From NCBI RefSeq assembly GCF_013410345.1, contig NZ_JACCFJ010000001.1:4067001-4131000 (forward strand): a stretch of 64,000 nt of DNA, in the 5' to 3' direction. Made by a program: the position numbers and the translations under genes. Below, piece after piece: positions 34,786 through 43,417 of this stretch; the first letter of the stretch is position 1; every line of letters starts with the position of its first letter. The notes below the pieces were generated by a model that was not told where the DNA came from, did not search any database, and worked only from the letters and a program-made list of their open reading frames with translations. This DNA comes from Saccharopolyspora hordei. GTDB taxonomy: Bacteria > Actinomycetota > Actinomycetes > Mycobacteriales > Pseudonocardiaceae.

Positions 34786-36099
34786 TCACGGGCTCGCGTG
34801 GTCGGCCACGTGCCGGCCCGGGCTGCGCCAGCGGCCGGAGGACTTGGTCAGCCACGCGCCCGGGATCGCGTACAGCGCGATCGCCGCGTCCAGCACCCGC
34901 ATCGGCAGGAACAGCAGTCCCACCAGCAGGTAGCGCGGTTGCCGGTGCACCAGCGCCACCACGCAGGTCAGCGCCAGGTCCGGCACCAGCACCCCGAACA
35001 CCAGCGCGGACGGCGTGGCGAACCCGCTGACGAAGGCGTGCACGTCCCCGAAGAGGGGCGCGTGAACCAGCCCCGGCAGCAGCTCGGGCAGCAGCAGCAC
35101 CAGGACCACGACCGGCAGCATCACCAGCAGCGTGCTGCTGGTGAGCATCTCCAGCAGCAGCAACGCCAGCATCGCGGTGAACAGGTTGCACCGCGGCGGG
35201 TGCAGCCGCACCGTCTGCCACAGGCCCAGCGCCCAGCGCTTGCACTGCTTGACGTAGTCGGTGAAGGTGCCCGGGTCCTGGGTGGCGGCCACCGCCGCCG
35301 GCGTGAAACCGACCTTGCCGAGCCGCTTCTGGTACACCTCGAACGTCATGTTGAAGTCCTCGATGACCAGACCCGGCGGGTTCACCTCGATGCGCGGCAG
35401 CACCTCGGTGCGGTACATGCTGGCGAAGCCGGGGACGATGTGGGTGGCGTTGACCCGCCGCCAGGTCTGCCCGAACTTCAGCAGGTACTGCGTCATCGTG
35501 TAGATCCGCTGCCGGTGGAACGCGACCAGCTTGCCGACCGGACCGAGCCCGCGGCCGCGCCAGGTGGTCTTGACGCACCCGGCGACGGCGACCACGTCGG
35601 GGTCGTCGAACAACCGCAGCGCCGCGTCGAAGTAGCCGGGCTGCACGTGGGTGTCGGCGTCCAGCAGCATCACCACCGGGTAGCGCTCGACGAGCTCGAA
35701 CCGGCGGATCGCCTCCTGGATGGCACCGGCCTTGCCGACGTTGCGCGCGGTGCTGATCACCCGGACCCCGCACGCGCGGGCCAGTTCCACGGTGCGGTCG
35801 GTGGAACCGTCGGAGACCACGTGCACGTTCTCCACCGGCACCAGCGCGGTGATCGCCGCGATGCTGTCGACGATGACCGCTTCCTCGTTGTGCGCGGGCA
35901 TGAGCACCGCGACGTCGTCGACGCTCAGCCGGTCGGTGTCGTCGAACCGGTCCCGGCCCACCACCGCGGCCCCCTGGCGGTCGCGCCAGCGCTGCGCGGT
36001 GCCCTCCAGCAGGCGCAGCAGGCCGATCGTGCCCCACAGCGCGAAGTTCGCGCCGAACACCGCGATCGCCAGCAGCCACCACGGAAGCATCCCACCCAC
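34786..36099 (-). CDS. Membrane glycosyltransferase family 2, processive synthase type
   Basis: A 437-residue GT-A enzyme with one N-terminal membrane helix (about 3-28) and about four C-terminal helices (from about 300), as in hyaluronan, cellulose and poly-GlcNAc (PgaC/IcaA) synthases. Catalytic motifs: VAVLMPAHNEEAVI, VSDGSTD, the DxD-like VVMLLDADTHV, the acceptor-site region VIEDFNMTFE and the processivity motif QCKRW. Such enzymes polymerise a UDP-sugar and thread the chain through the membrane. It is 15 bases after the GH18-like gene stop. The two plus the deacetylase at 44852 echo the Pga/Ica toolkit. Polymer identity is not determined. Confidence 0.88.
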   Translation of the reverse strand: MGGMLPWWLLAIAVFGANFALWGTIGLLRLLEGTAQRWRDRQGAAVVGRDRFDDTDRLSVDDVAVLMPAHNEEAVIVDSIAAITALVPVENVHVVSDGSTDRTVELARACGVRVISTARNVGKAGAIQEAIRRFELVERYPVVMLLDADTHVQPGYFDAALRLFDDPDVVAVAGCVKTTWRGRGLGPVGKLVAFHRQRIYTMTQYLLKFGQTWRRVNATHIVPGFASMYRTEVLPRIEVNPPGLVIEDFNMTFEVYQKRLGKVGFTPAAVAATQDPGTFTDYVKQCKRWALGLWQTVRLHPPRCNLFTAMLALLLLEMLTSSTLLVMLPVVVLVLLLPELLPGLVHAPLFGDVHAFVSGFATPSALVFGVLVPDLALTCVVALVHRQPRYLLVGLLFLPMRVLDAAIALYAIPGAWLTKSSGRWRSPGRHVADHASP

Positions 36100-36114
36100 C
36101 CCCGACCCGTCGGG

Positions 36115-37281
36115 TCACTTCTCCACCGGCAGGCTGTGCGCCAGCTCTGCCCAGGTGTCGGTGTCCTCGTAGCCGAACATCCACAGGTAGACCCCGCCGA
36201 TGCCCGCGCCGCGCGCCGCCTCGAACTTCGCCTTGGAGCTGGCGGCGTTCTCGAACCACACCTCGTGCTCGCGGCCCTGCTCGTCGGTGTAGCGGAACCA
36301 CGGCGACTGGGCGTGCGCGTCGTACTGCGGTCGCGCACCGTGCTCGGTGGCCAGCTGGAACGCCTTCAGCCACGTCACCCCGGTGCCCTCACCGCCGACG
36401 ACCCAGTCGTAGCCGTAGAGCGGCACGCCGAGCACGATCCGCTCAGGCGGGACCTGGGTCTTGGCGTAGTCGAGGACGGAGCGGATCCAGCCGATCGGCG
36501 CGACCGCCCCGGGCGGCGAGGTGTTCCAGTGGAAGTCGTAGCCCATCAACCGGACCTGGTCGGCGGCCTTCCCGATCGCCGCGTAGTCCTGGGCCACGTT
36601 GCGCTCGTCGTACCCGGCGTCGGAGTCCTTGGCGAACACCGCCACCGACAGCGTCCTGCCCGCCGCGTCCAGCGCCGCGCCCAGCTCGGTGACGAAGTCG
36701 CTGAACACCTGCCGGTCGCCGGAGCGCAGGTTCTCGTAGTCGATGTCGATGCCCGCGTAGTCCTCCCGCTCGACCAGCTCGACGATCTCGGCGACGTGCC
36801 GGTGCCGCCGCACCGGGTCGTGCAGCACGGCGGCCACCGGCTCGTAGGCCCACTCGCCGTCGGTGATGTTGGCCAGCGACGGCACGATCGGGATCCCGGC
36901 CTGCCGCAGCTGCGCGATCCGGGCGCCGACCTCCGCGGTCTGCTCCGGCGGGAACTGCTCGAGCACCCGACCGTCCCGGGACAGCCCGTAGATCCACGGC
37001 GAGACCTCGTTGACCGAGCCGCGGTGCTCGACCACCACGTCGGTGCCGTGACCGAGGTTCCAGAACGGCAGCGAGGCGACCACCACGGGGCTGTGCGCCA
37101 CCGGCCCGCCCCCGCGCGGCACCACCAGGAAGGCCACCACCAGCAGCGAGACCGCGACCAGCGAGAGCAGCCAGAGCGAACCGCCCAGGCTGCGGACGGT
37201 GCGGCCCCGGTGCGCCGCGCCCGGACCGCGCGGCGGCACCTCGGGCCGTTCGCACGTCGCCTCGGCGAGACGTCGTCGCAT
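36115..37281 (-). CDS. Membrane-anchored GH18-like hydrolase
   Basis: A 388-residue glycoside hydrolase 18-fold protein resembling spore-germination YaaH-type and chitinase-like enzymes. A single N-terminal membrane segment (LWLLSLVAVSLLVVAFLVV, about 40-60) leaves the enzyme outside. The barrel has PWIYGLS, the catalytic strand YAGIDIDYE with the acid Glu present but Ala in place of the first Asp of DxxDxDxE, VRLMGYDFHW and LGVPLYGYDW. ATG 37281 is preceded by GAGGAG; a GTG at 37296 overlaps the upstream stop. It probably trims or loosens a beta-linked GlcNAc-type polymer during export. The altered motif suggests modified catalysis. Confidence 0.85.
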   Translation of the reverse strand: MRRRLAEATCERPEVPPRGPGAAHRGRTVRSLGGSLWLLSLVAVSLLVVAFLVVPRGGGPVAHSPVVVASLPFWNLGHGTDVVVEHRGSVNEVSPWIYGLSRDGRVLEQFPPEQTAEVGARIAQLRQAGIPIVPSLANITDGEWAYEPVAAVLHDPVRRHRHVAEIVELVEREDYAGIDIDYENLRSGDRQVFSDFVTELGAALDAAGRTLSVAVFAKDSDAGYDERNVAQDYAAIGKAADQVRLMGYDFHWNTSPPGAVAPIGWIRSVLDYAKTQVPPERIVLGVPLYGYDWVVGGEGTGVTWLKAFQLATEHGARPQYDAHAQSPWFRYTDEQGREHEVWFENAASSKAKFEAARGAGIGGVYLWMFGYEDTDTWAELAHSLPVEK

Positions 37282-37292
37282 GTCGCCGCTCC

Positions 37293-38267
37293 TCACGCCG
37301 GGGCGGGCTCGGCGCCCCGCACCTGCTCGTCGATCACCGCGCGGATGATGTCGTCGAGGCTGCGCCGCGGCCGGAAGCCGATCAGCTCCCGCGCCAGGGA
37401 GCAGTCCGGCACCCGCCGCTGCATGTCCTCGTAGCCCGGGCCGTAGGCGTCCTCGTAGGACACCCGGACCGTGCCGCTCGACGACCCGGTGGCCGCGATG
37501 ATCCGCGCCGCCAGGTCCTCGATGGACACCTGCTCGGTGCTGCCCAGGTTCACCGCCAGGCCCAGCGCGCGGTCCAGCTGCACCAGCCGCACCAGCGCGG
37601 GCACCACGTCGGCGACGTGGCAGAAGCAGCGGACCTGCCGCCCGGTGCCGAAGATCGTCAGCGGCCGGCCCTGCAACGCCTGGCCGACCAGCCGCGGGAT
37701 GACCATGCCGTAGCGGCCGCTCTGCCGCGGCCCCACCGTGTTGAACAGCCGGACGATCACTGCCGCGAGCCCGCGTTCGTGCACGTAGCAGTGGGTGAGG
37801 CTCTCGTCGAGGGACTTGGCCTCGGCGTAGGTCCAGCGGGACTTCAGCGGCGAGCCGAGGACCCGGTCGTCGCCCTCGGACAACCCGATCTTGGTGTTCT
37901 TGCCGTAGACCTCGCTGGTGGAGGCGATGAGCGCCCGGGTGCCGTGCCGCAGCGCGGCGTCGAGCACGTTCTCGGTGCCGTGGACGTTGGTCAGCAGGCC
38001 GTGCAGGGTGCGCTCCTGGATGACGAACGCCCCGACGGCGGCGGCGAGGTGGAACACCACGTCCGCGCCCGCCATCACCTCGTCGACCAGCCCCGCGTCG
38101 AGCACCGAGCCCCGCACCAGCCGCAGCCGCGGGTGCTCGACCGGCAGGTTCTCCCGCCGCCCGGTGCTGAGGTCGTCCAGCCCGACGACCTGGTGGCCGT
38201 CGGCCAGCAGGTGCTCGACCAGGTGCGATCCGATGAAACCGGCGGCGCCGGTGACCAGTGCGCGCAT
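37293..38267 (-). CDS. NAD-dependent nucleotide-sugar epimerase/dehydratase (SDR)
   Basis: A 324-residue extended SDR enzyme acting on a nucleotide sugar. The NAD motif VTGAAGFIGSH is at 5-15, the catalytic set is in STSEVYG and YAEAK (YxxxK), and FNTVGPRQSGRYGMVIPR is typical of UDP-hexose 4-epimerases and UDP-glucuronate decarboxylases. ATG 38267 overlaps the stop of the upstream glycosyltransferase by one base (TGATG). Given a UDP-HexNAc-type dehydrogenase in the locus, a C4-epimerase of UDP-GlcNAc/GlcNAcA or a uronate decarboxylase are the main options. Confidence 0.88.
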   Translation of the reverse strand: MRALVTGAAGFIGSHLVEHLLADGHQVVGLDDLSTGRRENLPVEHPRLRLVRGSVLDAGLVDEVMAGADVVFHLAAAVGAFVIQERTLHGLLTNVHGTENVLDAALRHGTRALIASTSEVYGKNTKIGLSEGDDRVLGSPLKSRWTYAEAKSLDESLTHCYVHERGLAAVIVRLFNTVGPRQSGRYGMVIPRLVGQALQGRPLTIFGTGRQVRCFCHVADVVPALVRLVQLDRALGLAVNLGSTEQVSIEDLAARIIAATGSSSGTVRVSYEDAYGPGYEDMQRRVPDCSLARELIGFRPRRSLDDIIRAVIDEQVRGAEPAPA

Positions 38268-39379
38268 CACGCCCTCCCCGCAGGCACGGCCGCCCGGCTG
38301 CGCTGCCACAGCCGGTCGTAGAGGTCGTCGATGCGGCTGGTGACCGCCTCGATGCCGTAGTGCGCGCGGATCGCCGGTTCGTCCGCGCGGGGCCGGGCGG
38401 CCATGAGCTCCGCGGCGATCTCGGCGCTCATCCGGTCGACGGTGCCCGGCACCTGGCGGGCCCGGTCGGTGCGGATGCCGACCAGCGCCGGGCAGGTGGT
38501 GTAGAGCACCGGCAGGCCGTTGCCGATCGCCTCCAGCACCGACAGGCCGAAGGTCTCCTGCTCGGAGGAAGCGACGAACAGGTCCAGCGCGGACAGCACC
38601 GCGGCCACGTCGTGCCGCTGCCCGGCGAAGACCACGTGCCCGGTCACCTCGTGGGCGCGGGCCACGGCCTCCAGCCGCTCCCGGTCCGGGCCGTCACCGA
38701 CGACGAGCAGCGTGGTGCGCTCGCCCAGCAGCGGCGCCGCCGACTCGATGACCAGGTCGAACCGCTTGTTCGGGTCCAGCCGCCCGAGCACGCCCACCAC
38801 GTGGGCGTCCGGGGCGATGCCGAGCTCCCGGCGGACCCGGACGCGGGCCTCGGGGTCGAACTCGACCCGGCTGAAGTCGACCCCGTTGGGGATCACGGTG
38901 ATCTTGCGCGCCGGCATGCCCCACCTGCGCAGCCGCTCGGCGACGGTCTCGGAGACCGCGATGGTGGCGTCCGCGCACAGGTCGGTGCCCAGGTACAGCG
39001 CGCGCACGCCGAGCGTCATCCGCCGCCGTTCCAGGTGGGTCTCGCCGATCGAGTGCTCGGTGGAGACCACGACGCCCGTCCCGGCCAGCCGCGCCGCCAC
39101 GCGCCCGTAGACGCAGGCCCGGTAGAGGTGGGTGTGCACCACGTCGTAGCCGCCGGCACGGATCAGCTCGCGCAGCTTCAGCACGGCGCTGACCTGCGTG
39201 TTGCGCGTCATGCCGAGATCGCGCACGCGGATGCCGTCACCCGCGATCATCGCGGCCACGTCGCCGGGGTTGTACAGCGTCACCACCTCGGCGTCGTGCC
39301 GGGTGTGCTGCAGCACCTGCCGCAGCTGCAACTCGGCTCCCCCGACGCCGAGCCCGGTGATCACGTGCAGGACCTTCAT
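38267..39379 (-). CDS. Glycosyltransferase family 4
   Basis: A 370-residue GT-B retaining glycosyltransferase. It begins MKVLHVITGLGVGGAELQL, the classic start for polysaccharide GT4 enzymes, with VVHTHLYRACVYGR. Its donor domain has VIPNGVDFSR, VGVLGRLDPNKRFD and ASSEQETFGLSVLEAIGNG (E-x7-E). ATG 39379 follows GGGGGGAAGA. It is the second cytoplasmic GT of the locus and would extend the glycan begun by the sugar phosphotransferase encoded immediately upstream. Sugar specificity cannot be read from the sequence. Confidence 0.9.
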   Translation of the reverse strand: MKVLHVITGLGVGGAELQLRQVLQHTRHDAEVVTLYNPGDVAAMIAGDGIRVRDLGMTRNTQVSAVLKLRELIRAGGYDVVHTHLYRACVYGRVAARLAGTGVVVSTEHSIGETHLERRRMTLGVRALYLGTDLCADATIAVSETVAERLRRWGMPARKITVIPNGVDFSRVEFDPEARVRVRRELGIAPDAHVVGVLGRLDPNKRFDLVIESAAPLLGERTTLLVVGDGPDRERLEAVARAHEVTGHVVFAGQRHDVAAVLSALDLFVASSEQETFGLSVLEAIGNGLPVLYTTCPALVGIRTDRARQVPGTVDRMSAEIAAELMAARPRADEPAIRAHYGIEAVTSRIDDLYDRLWQRSRAAVPAGRA

Positions 39380-39417
39380 CCCGTCTTCCCCCCTGGTGTC
39401 GATGTGCTCCCGCGCCG

Positions 39418-40854
39418 TCACCCGCGCGCGGGAGTGGCGCCCCGCCTGGTCCGGCGGTGGGCCCCGATCGGTCGGCGCGGTCGCGCCGGGCGGCGGTGGC
39501 GCGCGCTCCTGCCCCCGAGCTCCCGGCGGAGGCAGGCCGTCACCGTCGCCCGGAGCACGACCGCGACCGTGCGGAGCACGATCACCGCGTCCCACCACGG
39601 TGACCGGTGCTCGATGTACTGGTTGTCGAAGTGCGCTCGCTCCGCGATGGAGGTGTCGCCGTGCAGGCCGTGCACCTGCGCCCACCCGGTCATCCCGCCG
39701 GGCACCCGGTGCCGGTCGGCGTAGTGCGCCTTCTCCCGCCCGAACCGCTCGGCGTAGTGCGGTCGTTCCGGGCGCGGCCCGACCAGCGACATGTCACCGC
39801 GCAGCACGTTGACCAGCTGCGGCAGCTCGTCCAGGTGCGTCCGGCGCAGCCACCTGCCGAGCCGCGTGCAGTCCCCGGTGGGCACCGCCCAGCCCTGCTC
39901 GGCACCCACCCGCAGCGTGCGCAGCTTGAGCACCTCGCTGGTCCGGCCCGGCCCGGTCACGCGCAGCTGCCGGAAGAACGCCGGTCCGGGGCTGTCCAGC
40001 CGCACCGCGACGGCGAGCGCCAGCAGCAGCGGCGCGGAGACCGCCAGCAGCAGTCCACCGAGGACGACGTCGAGGACGCGCGTGGCCCACGCCCCGGCCC
40101 GGCCGTGCCCGAGGCGGCGCAGCGGGACCAGCGGCACGCCCCACAGCTCGTCCAGCGCCGCGCGCGGCACCGCCGTGCCGAGCTCAGGCAGCCTCGGCAC
40201 CACCCACACGTCGACGGGCAGCGGGCGGTGCGCCCGGACCGCTGCCACCACGGACGCTGCGGTGTCGTCGTCGGGGCAGAGGAGCACCCGCGTGCTGCCG
40301 TGCGCCGCCACGAGCTCGCCGAGCCGGTCCACTTCGGACGGATCGACCGGCCGCGGGCGCACCCCGAACTCCGGGTGCAGCTGGGCGCTCCTGGTGATCC
40401 GGGCGGCGAGCTCACCGCGCCCGACGACCAGCGTCGGCTCGTTGAGCACCCCGCGCCGGTAGCCGGCGCGCAGCGCCGCGCAGAGGGCCCCGCGGGCCAG
40501 CAGCAGCCCGCCGAAGGCGCACCCGGCCAGCACGACCAGCTCCCCGCCGGTGAGCCACGGCGCCAGTCCCACCAGCGGCAACCCGGCCGCCACCGCCAGC
40601 TGCGGGACCTGGTCGGACACGCGGGAGCAGATCCGCACCCGGTGCAGGCCCTGCACCGCCAGCAGCCCCAGCACCACCAGCGCGAACACCGCACCGAGCA
40701 GCCGGTCCGCGCCGGTGAGCAGCACGACCAGCGCCAGCGCCACCAGGTCGGCCACCGGGGTCAGCCGACCACCGGCCCGCCCGCGCACCCACGGGCGCAC
40801 CTCGGGCGCGCTCGCCTCGAACGGCCGGACCGCGGCGGAGTCGGCGACGCTCAT
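39418..40854 (-). CDS. Polyprenyl-phosphate sugar phosphotransferase (initiating enzyme)
   Basis: A 478-residue enzyme of the WbaP/EpsL long-form family, which starts a repeat unit by moving a sugar-1-phosphate from a UDP-sugar to undecaprenyl phosphate. About four N-terminal membrane helices (30-130) precede a cytoplasmic Rossmann-like region. A further membrane segment (about 275-300) leads to the catalytic domain, with FFRQLRVTGPGR, KLRTLRV, RRTHLDELPQLVNVL, MSLVGPRPERP and GMTGWAQVHG. ATG 40854 overlaps the flavoprotein stop (ATGA) and follows GGAGGTG. The basic tail ends in an Arg-rich stretch. It implies a lipid-linked repeat unit, although no flippase or Wzy polymerase is seen nearby. 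Confidence 0.92.
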   Translation of the reverse strand: MSVADSAAVRPFEASAPEVRPWVRGRAGGRLTPVADLVALALVVLLTGADRLLGAVFALVVLGLLAVQGLHRVRICSRVSDQVPQLAVAAGLPLVGLAPWLTGGELVVLAGCAFGGLLLARGALCAALRAGYRRGVLNEPTLVVGRGELAARITRSAQLHPEFGVRPRPVDPSEVDRLGELVAAHGSTRVLLCPDDDTAASVVAAVRAHRPLPVDVWVVPRLPELGTAVPRAALDELWGVPLVPLRRLGHGRAGAWATRVLDVVLGGLLLAVSAPLLLALAVAVRLDSPGPAFFRQLRVTGPGRTSEVLKLRTLRVGAEQGWAVPTGDCTRLGRWLRRTHLDELPQLVNVLRGDMSLVGPRPERPHYAERFGREKAHYADRHRVPGGMTGWAQVHGLHGDTSIAERAHFDNQYIEHRSPWWDAVIVLRTVAVVLRATVTACLRRELGGRSARHRRPARPRRPIGAHRRTRRGATPARG

Positions 40855-42074
40855 CCGACACCTCCGACGACCAGCGGTCTGGTCGCGGTCCGCTCGATCC
40901 GCTTGGTGATCCGCCGCACCGCGTAGTCGGCCCCGTAGACGAACCGCATGACCGGCCCGTGGCTGGGCGCCACGAGCGGCCCGGTGAAGTACAGCCCGGG
41001 CACCGAGGACTCGAAGTCCGCGTCCACCCGCGGGGTCCCACCGACCACGGCGATCGAGGACCGCAGCGCCCGGCCGACCATCGGCAGCCGGTTCAGCGCG
41101 GGCGGGTAGCCGGTGGCGCAGATGACGTGGTCGGCGGTGAACTCGCGCACCTGACCGCCCGCGCGCACACCCAGGCGCACCTGGTCCCCGGTGGCCTTGG
41201 CCCAGTCCAGCTGGTGCCCGACGTGCACCGGGAAGCAGCCCTCCACGCGCTCGCGCAACCACCAGCCGCCGGCCGGGCCGAGCGCGGTGCGTGCCCGGTT
41301 GATGCGCACCTGCTCGGGCAGGTGCCGGAACCACGCCGGGCGCTCGGAGTAGAACCAGGTGGACAACCCCGAGCCCAGGCCTGCTTCCGGTTCCCGCACC
41401 CTCTTCCACAGTGGGCGGTCGGGCAGCAGCGGGTAGCCGTTCCAGCTCAACCGGGGCCGGCGGGCCACCAGCCGCGCGTTCGCCCCGCTCTCGTGCAGCA
41501 GCGCCGCGGTCTCCAGCGCCGACTGCCCGGCGCCGATCACGATGACGTCCTGGCCGTGGAAACCGCTGAGGTCGTGGTGCGCGGAGCTGTGCGTGCACAG
41601 CTCCGCCGGCAGTTCCGCCAGCACCTCGGGGATCCGCGGGAAGTGCTCGACGCCGACGGCGACCACCACCTGGCGGGCCTCCACGGTCTGCCCGTCGTCG
41701 AGGGTCAGCGCGAACCACCCGGGCCGCTGCGCGATGTCGGTGACCAGCTTCTCCTCGACCTCCAGGCCGCGGGCCTGCTGGAACCACTCGCCGTAGTCCA
41801 CGAAGTCGTGCAGCGGCACCGGGGTCCCGTAGTCGGCGTAGCGCCTCCCGGTCTCCAGGCAGAAGTTGCGCAGCGTGAGCGCACCGTCCGGATCGGACAG
41901 GTTGGAGGCGAATCCCTGCGACTTGAGGAACATGCCGCGCGGCATGTGCGACCGCCACAGGTTCATCGGCACCCCGAACTGCCGGTGCGACACCCCGGCG
42001 CGACGCAGGTGCGCGGCCAGCGAGAGGCCGTACGGACCGGCGCCGACGACCGCCACGTCCACCAGAGAGTCCAT
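40851..42074 (-). CDS. FAD/NAD(P)-dependent monooxygenase-like protein
   Basis: A 407-residue two-dinucleotide-fold flavoprotein similar to N-hydroxylating and Baeyer-Villiger-type monooxygenases. FAD motif VAVVGAGPYGLSLA is at about 8-21, a substrate/FAD region MPRGMFLKSQGFASNL follows, the NAD(P) motif is VIVIGAGQSALETAALL, and the late motif ICATGYPPALN is characteristic. The ATG at 42074 has GAGGAG five bases upstream. It lies between the ATP-grasp gene and the initiating phosphotransferase with overlap to the latter. Its presence in a polysaccharide operon is unusual; oxidation of an amino sugar or of an amino-acid substituent is possible. Confidence 0.82.
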   Translation of the reverse strand: MDSLVDVAVVGAGPYGLSLAAHLRRAGVSHRQFGVPMNLWRSHMPRGMFLKSQGFASNLSDPDGALTLRNFCLETGRRYADYGTPVPLHDFVDYGEWFQQARGLEVEEKLVTDIAQRPGWFALTLDDGQTVEARQVVVAVGVEHFPRIPEVLAELPAELCTHSSAHHDLSGFHGQDVIVIGAGQSALETAALLHESGANARLVARRPRLSWNGYPLLPDRPLWKRVREPEAGLGSGLSTWFYSERPAWFRHLPEQVRINRARTALGPAGGWWLRERVEGCFPVHVGHQLDWAKATGDQVRLGVRAGGQVREFTADHVICATGYPPALNRLPMVGRALRSSIAVVGGTPRVDADFESSVPGLYFTGPLVAPSHGPVMRFVYGADYAVRRITKRIERTATRPLVVGGVG

Positions 42075-42135
42075 GATCACTCCTCGAAACGTCGTTGCGG
42101 ACCGCGGATCCGGCGCCCACCGCAGGCGTCTGCGG

Positions 42136-43407
42136 TCACCACCGCCCCAGCCGTCCGCTCTCGTGGTTGCGGCCGACGGCGTAGCGCGGTTCGGCCAGTT
42201 CCGGGTGCCGCGTGCGACGCCGCCACGGGCGGGCCACCGCGCGGCACACCATCCAGGCGCACATCAGGGCGAACGGCACCAGGTCGTCACGGGCGAACCA
42301 GGCCCGCTCGTGCACCCGGCGCACCGAGCGCACCCAGGACCGCAGCTCGAGCTCGCCGCGCGTCCAGTACCGCAGCGCCGCGAGCGGGTCGTAGTTCTCC
42401 ACCTGGAACCGGCGTCCCACCTCCGGCTCGCCGACCGGCACCCGCTGCCCGGTGAGGTCCAGGTAGGCCGCCAGCGCCACGTCCATGCCGGCGCTGTCCC
42501 GGAACAACCGGAACTGGGCGCCCAGCCGCGGGTTGAAGTCGAGCAGCTTGTACTGCTGGTCGCGCTCGTCCCACCGGAAGTCCAGGTCGACGATGCCGGT
42601 GTAGGACAGCTTCTCCAACAGCGCCGTGCACGAGCGCAGCAGCGACTCGTTCTCCACGCAGCGGCCCAGGCTGGTCAGCCCGGCGTGCGCCGGGTAGGAG
42701 CGCTCCTTGACCCCGGTGAACGCCGGGCGGCACACCGCGTCCGCGTCGCAGTAGCCGTGGAAGAACCAGTCGTAGCCGGGCCCGCCGGGCAGGTGCTCCT
42801 GCAGCAGCAGACCGGCACGCCCGGAGCGCTGGTAGAGCGCGGCGAGCTCGCCCTCGCTGCCGACGATCGTGGTGCTGCGCACCCGGCGATCGGTCGGCTG
42901 CCAAGGCGTGGCGAGCTTGGCCACCAGCGGGTACCCGACCCGGTCGGCGAACTCCAGCGCCTCGTCCCAGGCACCGACCAGCTGGGTCTGGGCGCACGGC
43001 ACGCCCAGCCGACGGCACAGCTCGTGCAGCGTGTCCTTGCCGGCCAGCTGCCGCGGCAGGTCGTGCGGTGGCTGGGAGAAATGGAACCACATGCGCAGCG
43101 GGTCGCCGTGCTCGGCGAGGAAGATCGCCGCCGCGTCGTCGGTGGGGATCAGCACCGCGGTGCGCCCGATCCGCTGCGCCAGCTGCATCAACCCGTACCG
43201 GATCTCCTCGGCGTCCTCGGGGTCCGGGCTCCACAGCCACCGGCCGTGCACGTACCGGGAATGCGCCGCGGGCGCGAGGGAGTCCTCGTGCACCGCGTAC
43301 ACCGGGACCCCGACGCGACCGAGGCTGCGGATCACCCCCAGACCACCGTGGTGCAGCACGTTGGGGTCGAGCTTGAACACCACGGCCGGCGTGCTCGTGT
43401 CGAACAT
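42136..43407 (-). CDS. ATP-grasp carboxylate ligase in polysaccharide locus
   Basis: A 423-residue ATP-grasp-fold protein, expected to activate a carboxylate as acyl phosphate and join it to an amine or thiol. The pre-ATP domain starts VVFKLDPNVLHHGGLGV. The ATP-grasp core has the central strand YPLVAKLATPWQ, LLLQEHLPGG, and the Mg-binding end VDLDFRWDE followed by LLDFNPRLGAQFRLF (D-x-N-x-R). A hydrophobic stretch near the C-terminus (VPFALMCAWMVCRAV) may attach it to the membrane. ATG 43407 follows GAGG, ten bases after the dehydrogenase stop. It could amidate a uronic acid of the glycan with an amino acid; this is inference. Confidence 0.8.
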   Translation of the reverse strand: MFDTSTPAVVFKLDPNVLHHGGLGVIRSLGRVGVPVYAVHEDSLAPAAHSRYVHGRWLWSPDPEDAEEIRYGLMQLAQRIGRTAVLIPTDDAAAIFLAEHGDPLRMWFHFSQPPHDLPRQLAGKDTLHELCRRLGVPCAQTQLVGAWDEALEFADRVGYPLVAKLATPWQPTDRRVRSTTIVGSEGELAALYQRSGRAGLLLQEHLPGGPGYDWFFHGYCDADAVCRPAFTGVKERSYPAHAGLTSLGRCVENESLLRSCTALLEKLSYTGIVDLDFRWDERDQQYKLLDFNPRLGAQFRLFRDSAGMDVALAAYLDLTGQRVPVGEPEVGRRFQVENYDPLAALRYWTRGELELRSWVRSVRRVHERAWFARDDLVPFALMCAWMVCRAVARPWRRRTRHPELAEPRYAVGRNHESGRLGRW

Positions 43408-43417
43408 CGGCAGCACC

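Noticed and set aside
39418..42120. A single 900-codon frame joining phosphotransferase and flavoprotein regions
   Set aside because: Upstream of 40854 the frame is an out-of-frame shadow of the flavoprotein gene; the phosphotransferase has its own ATG with GGAGGTG.
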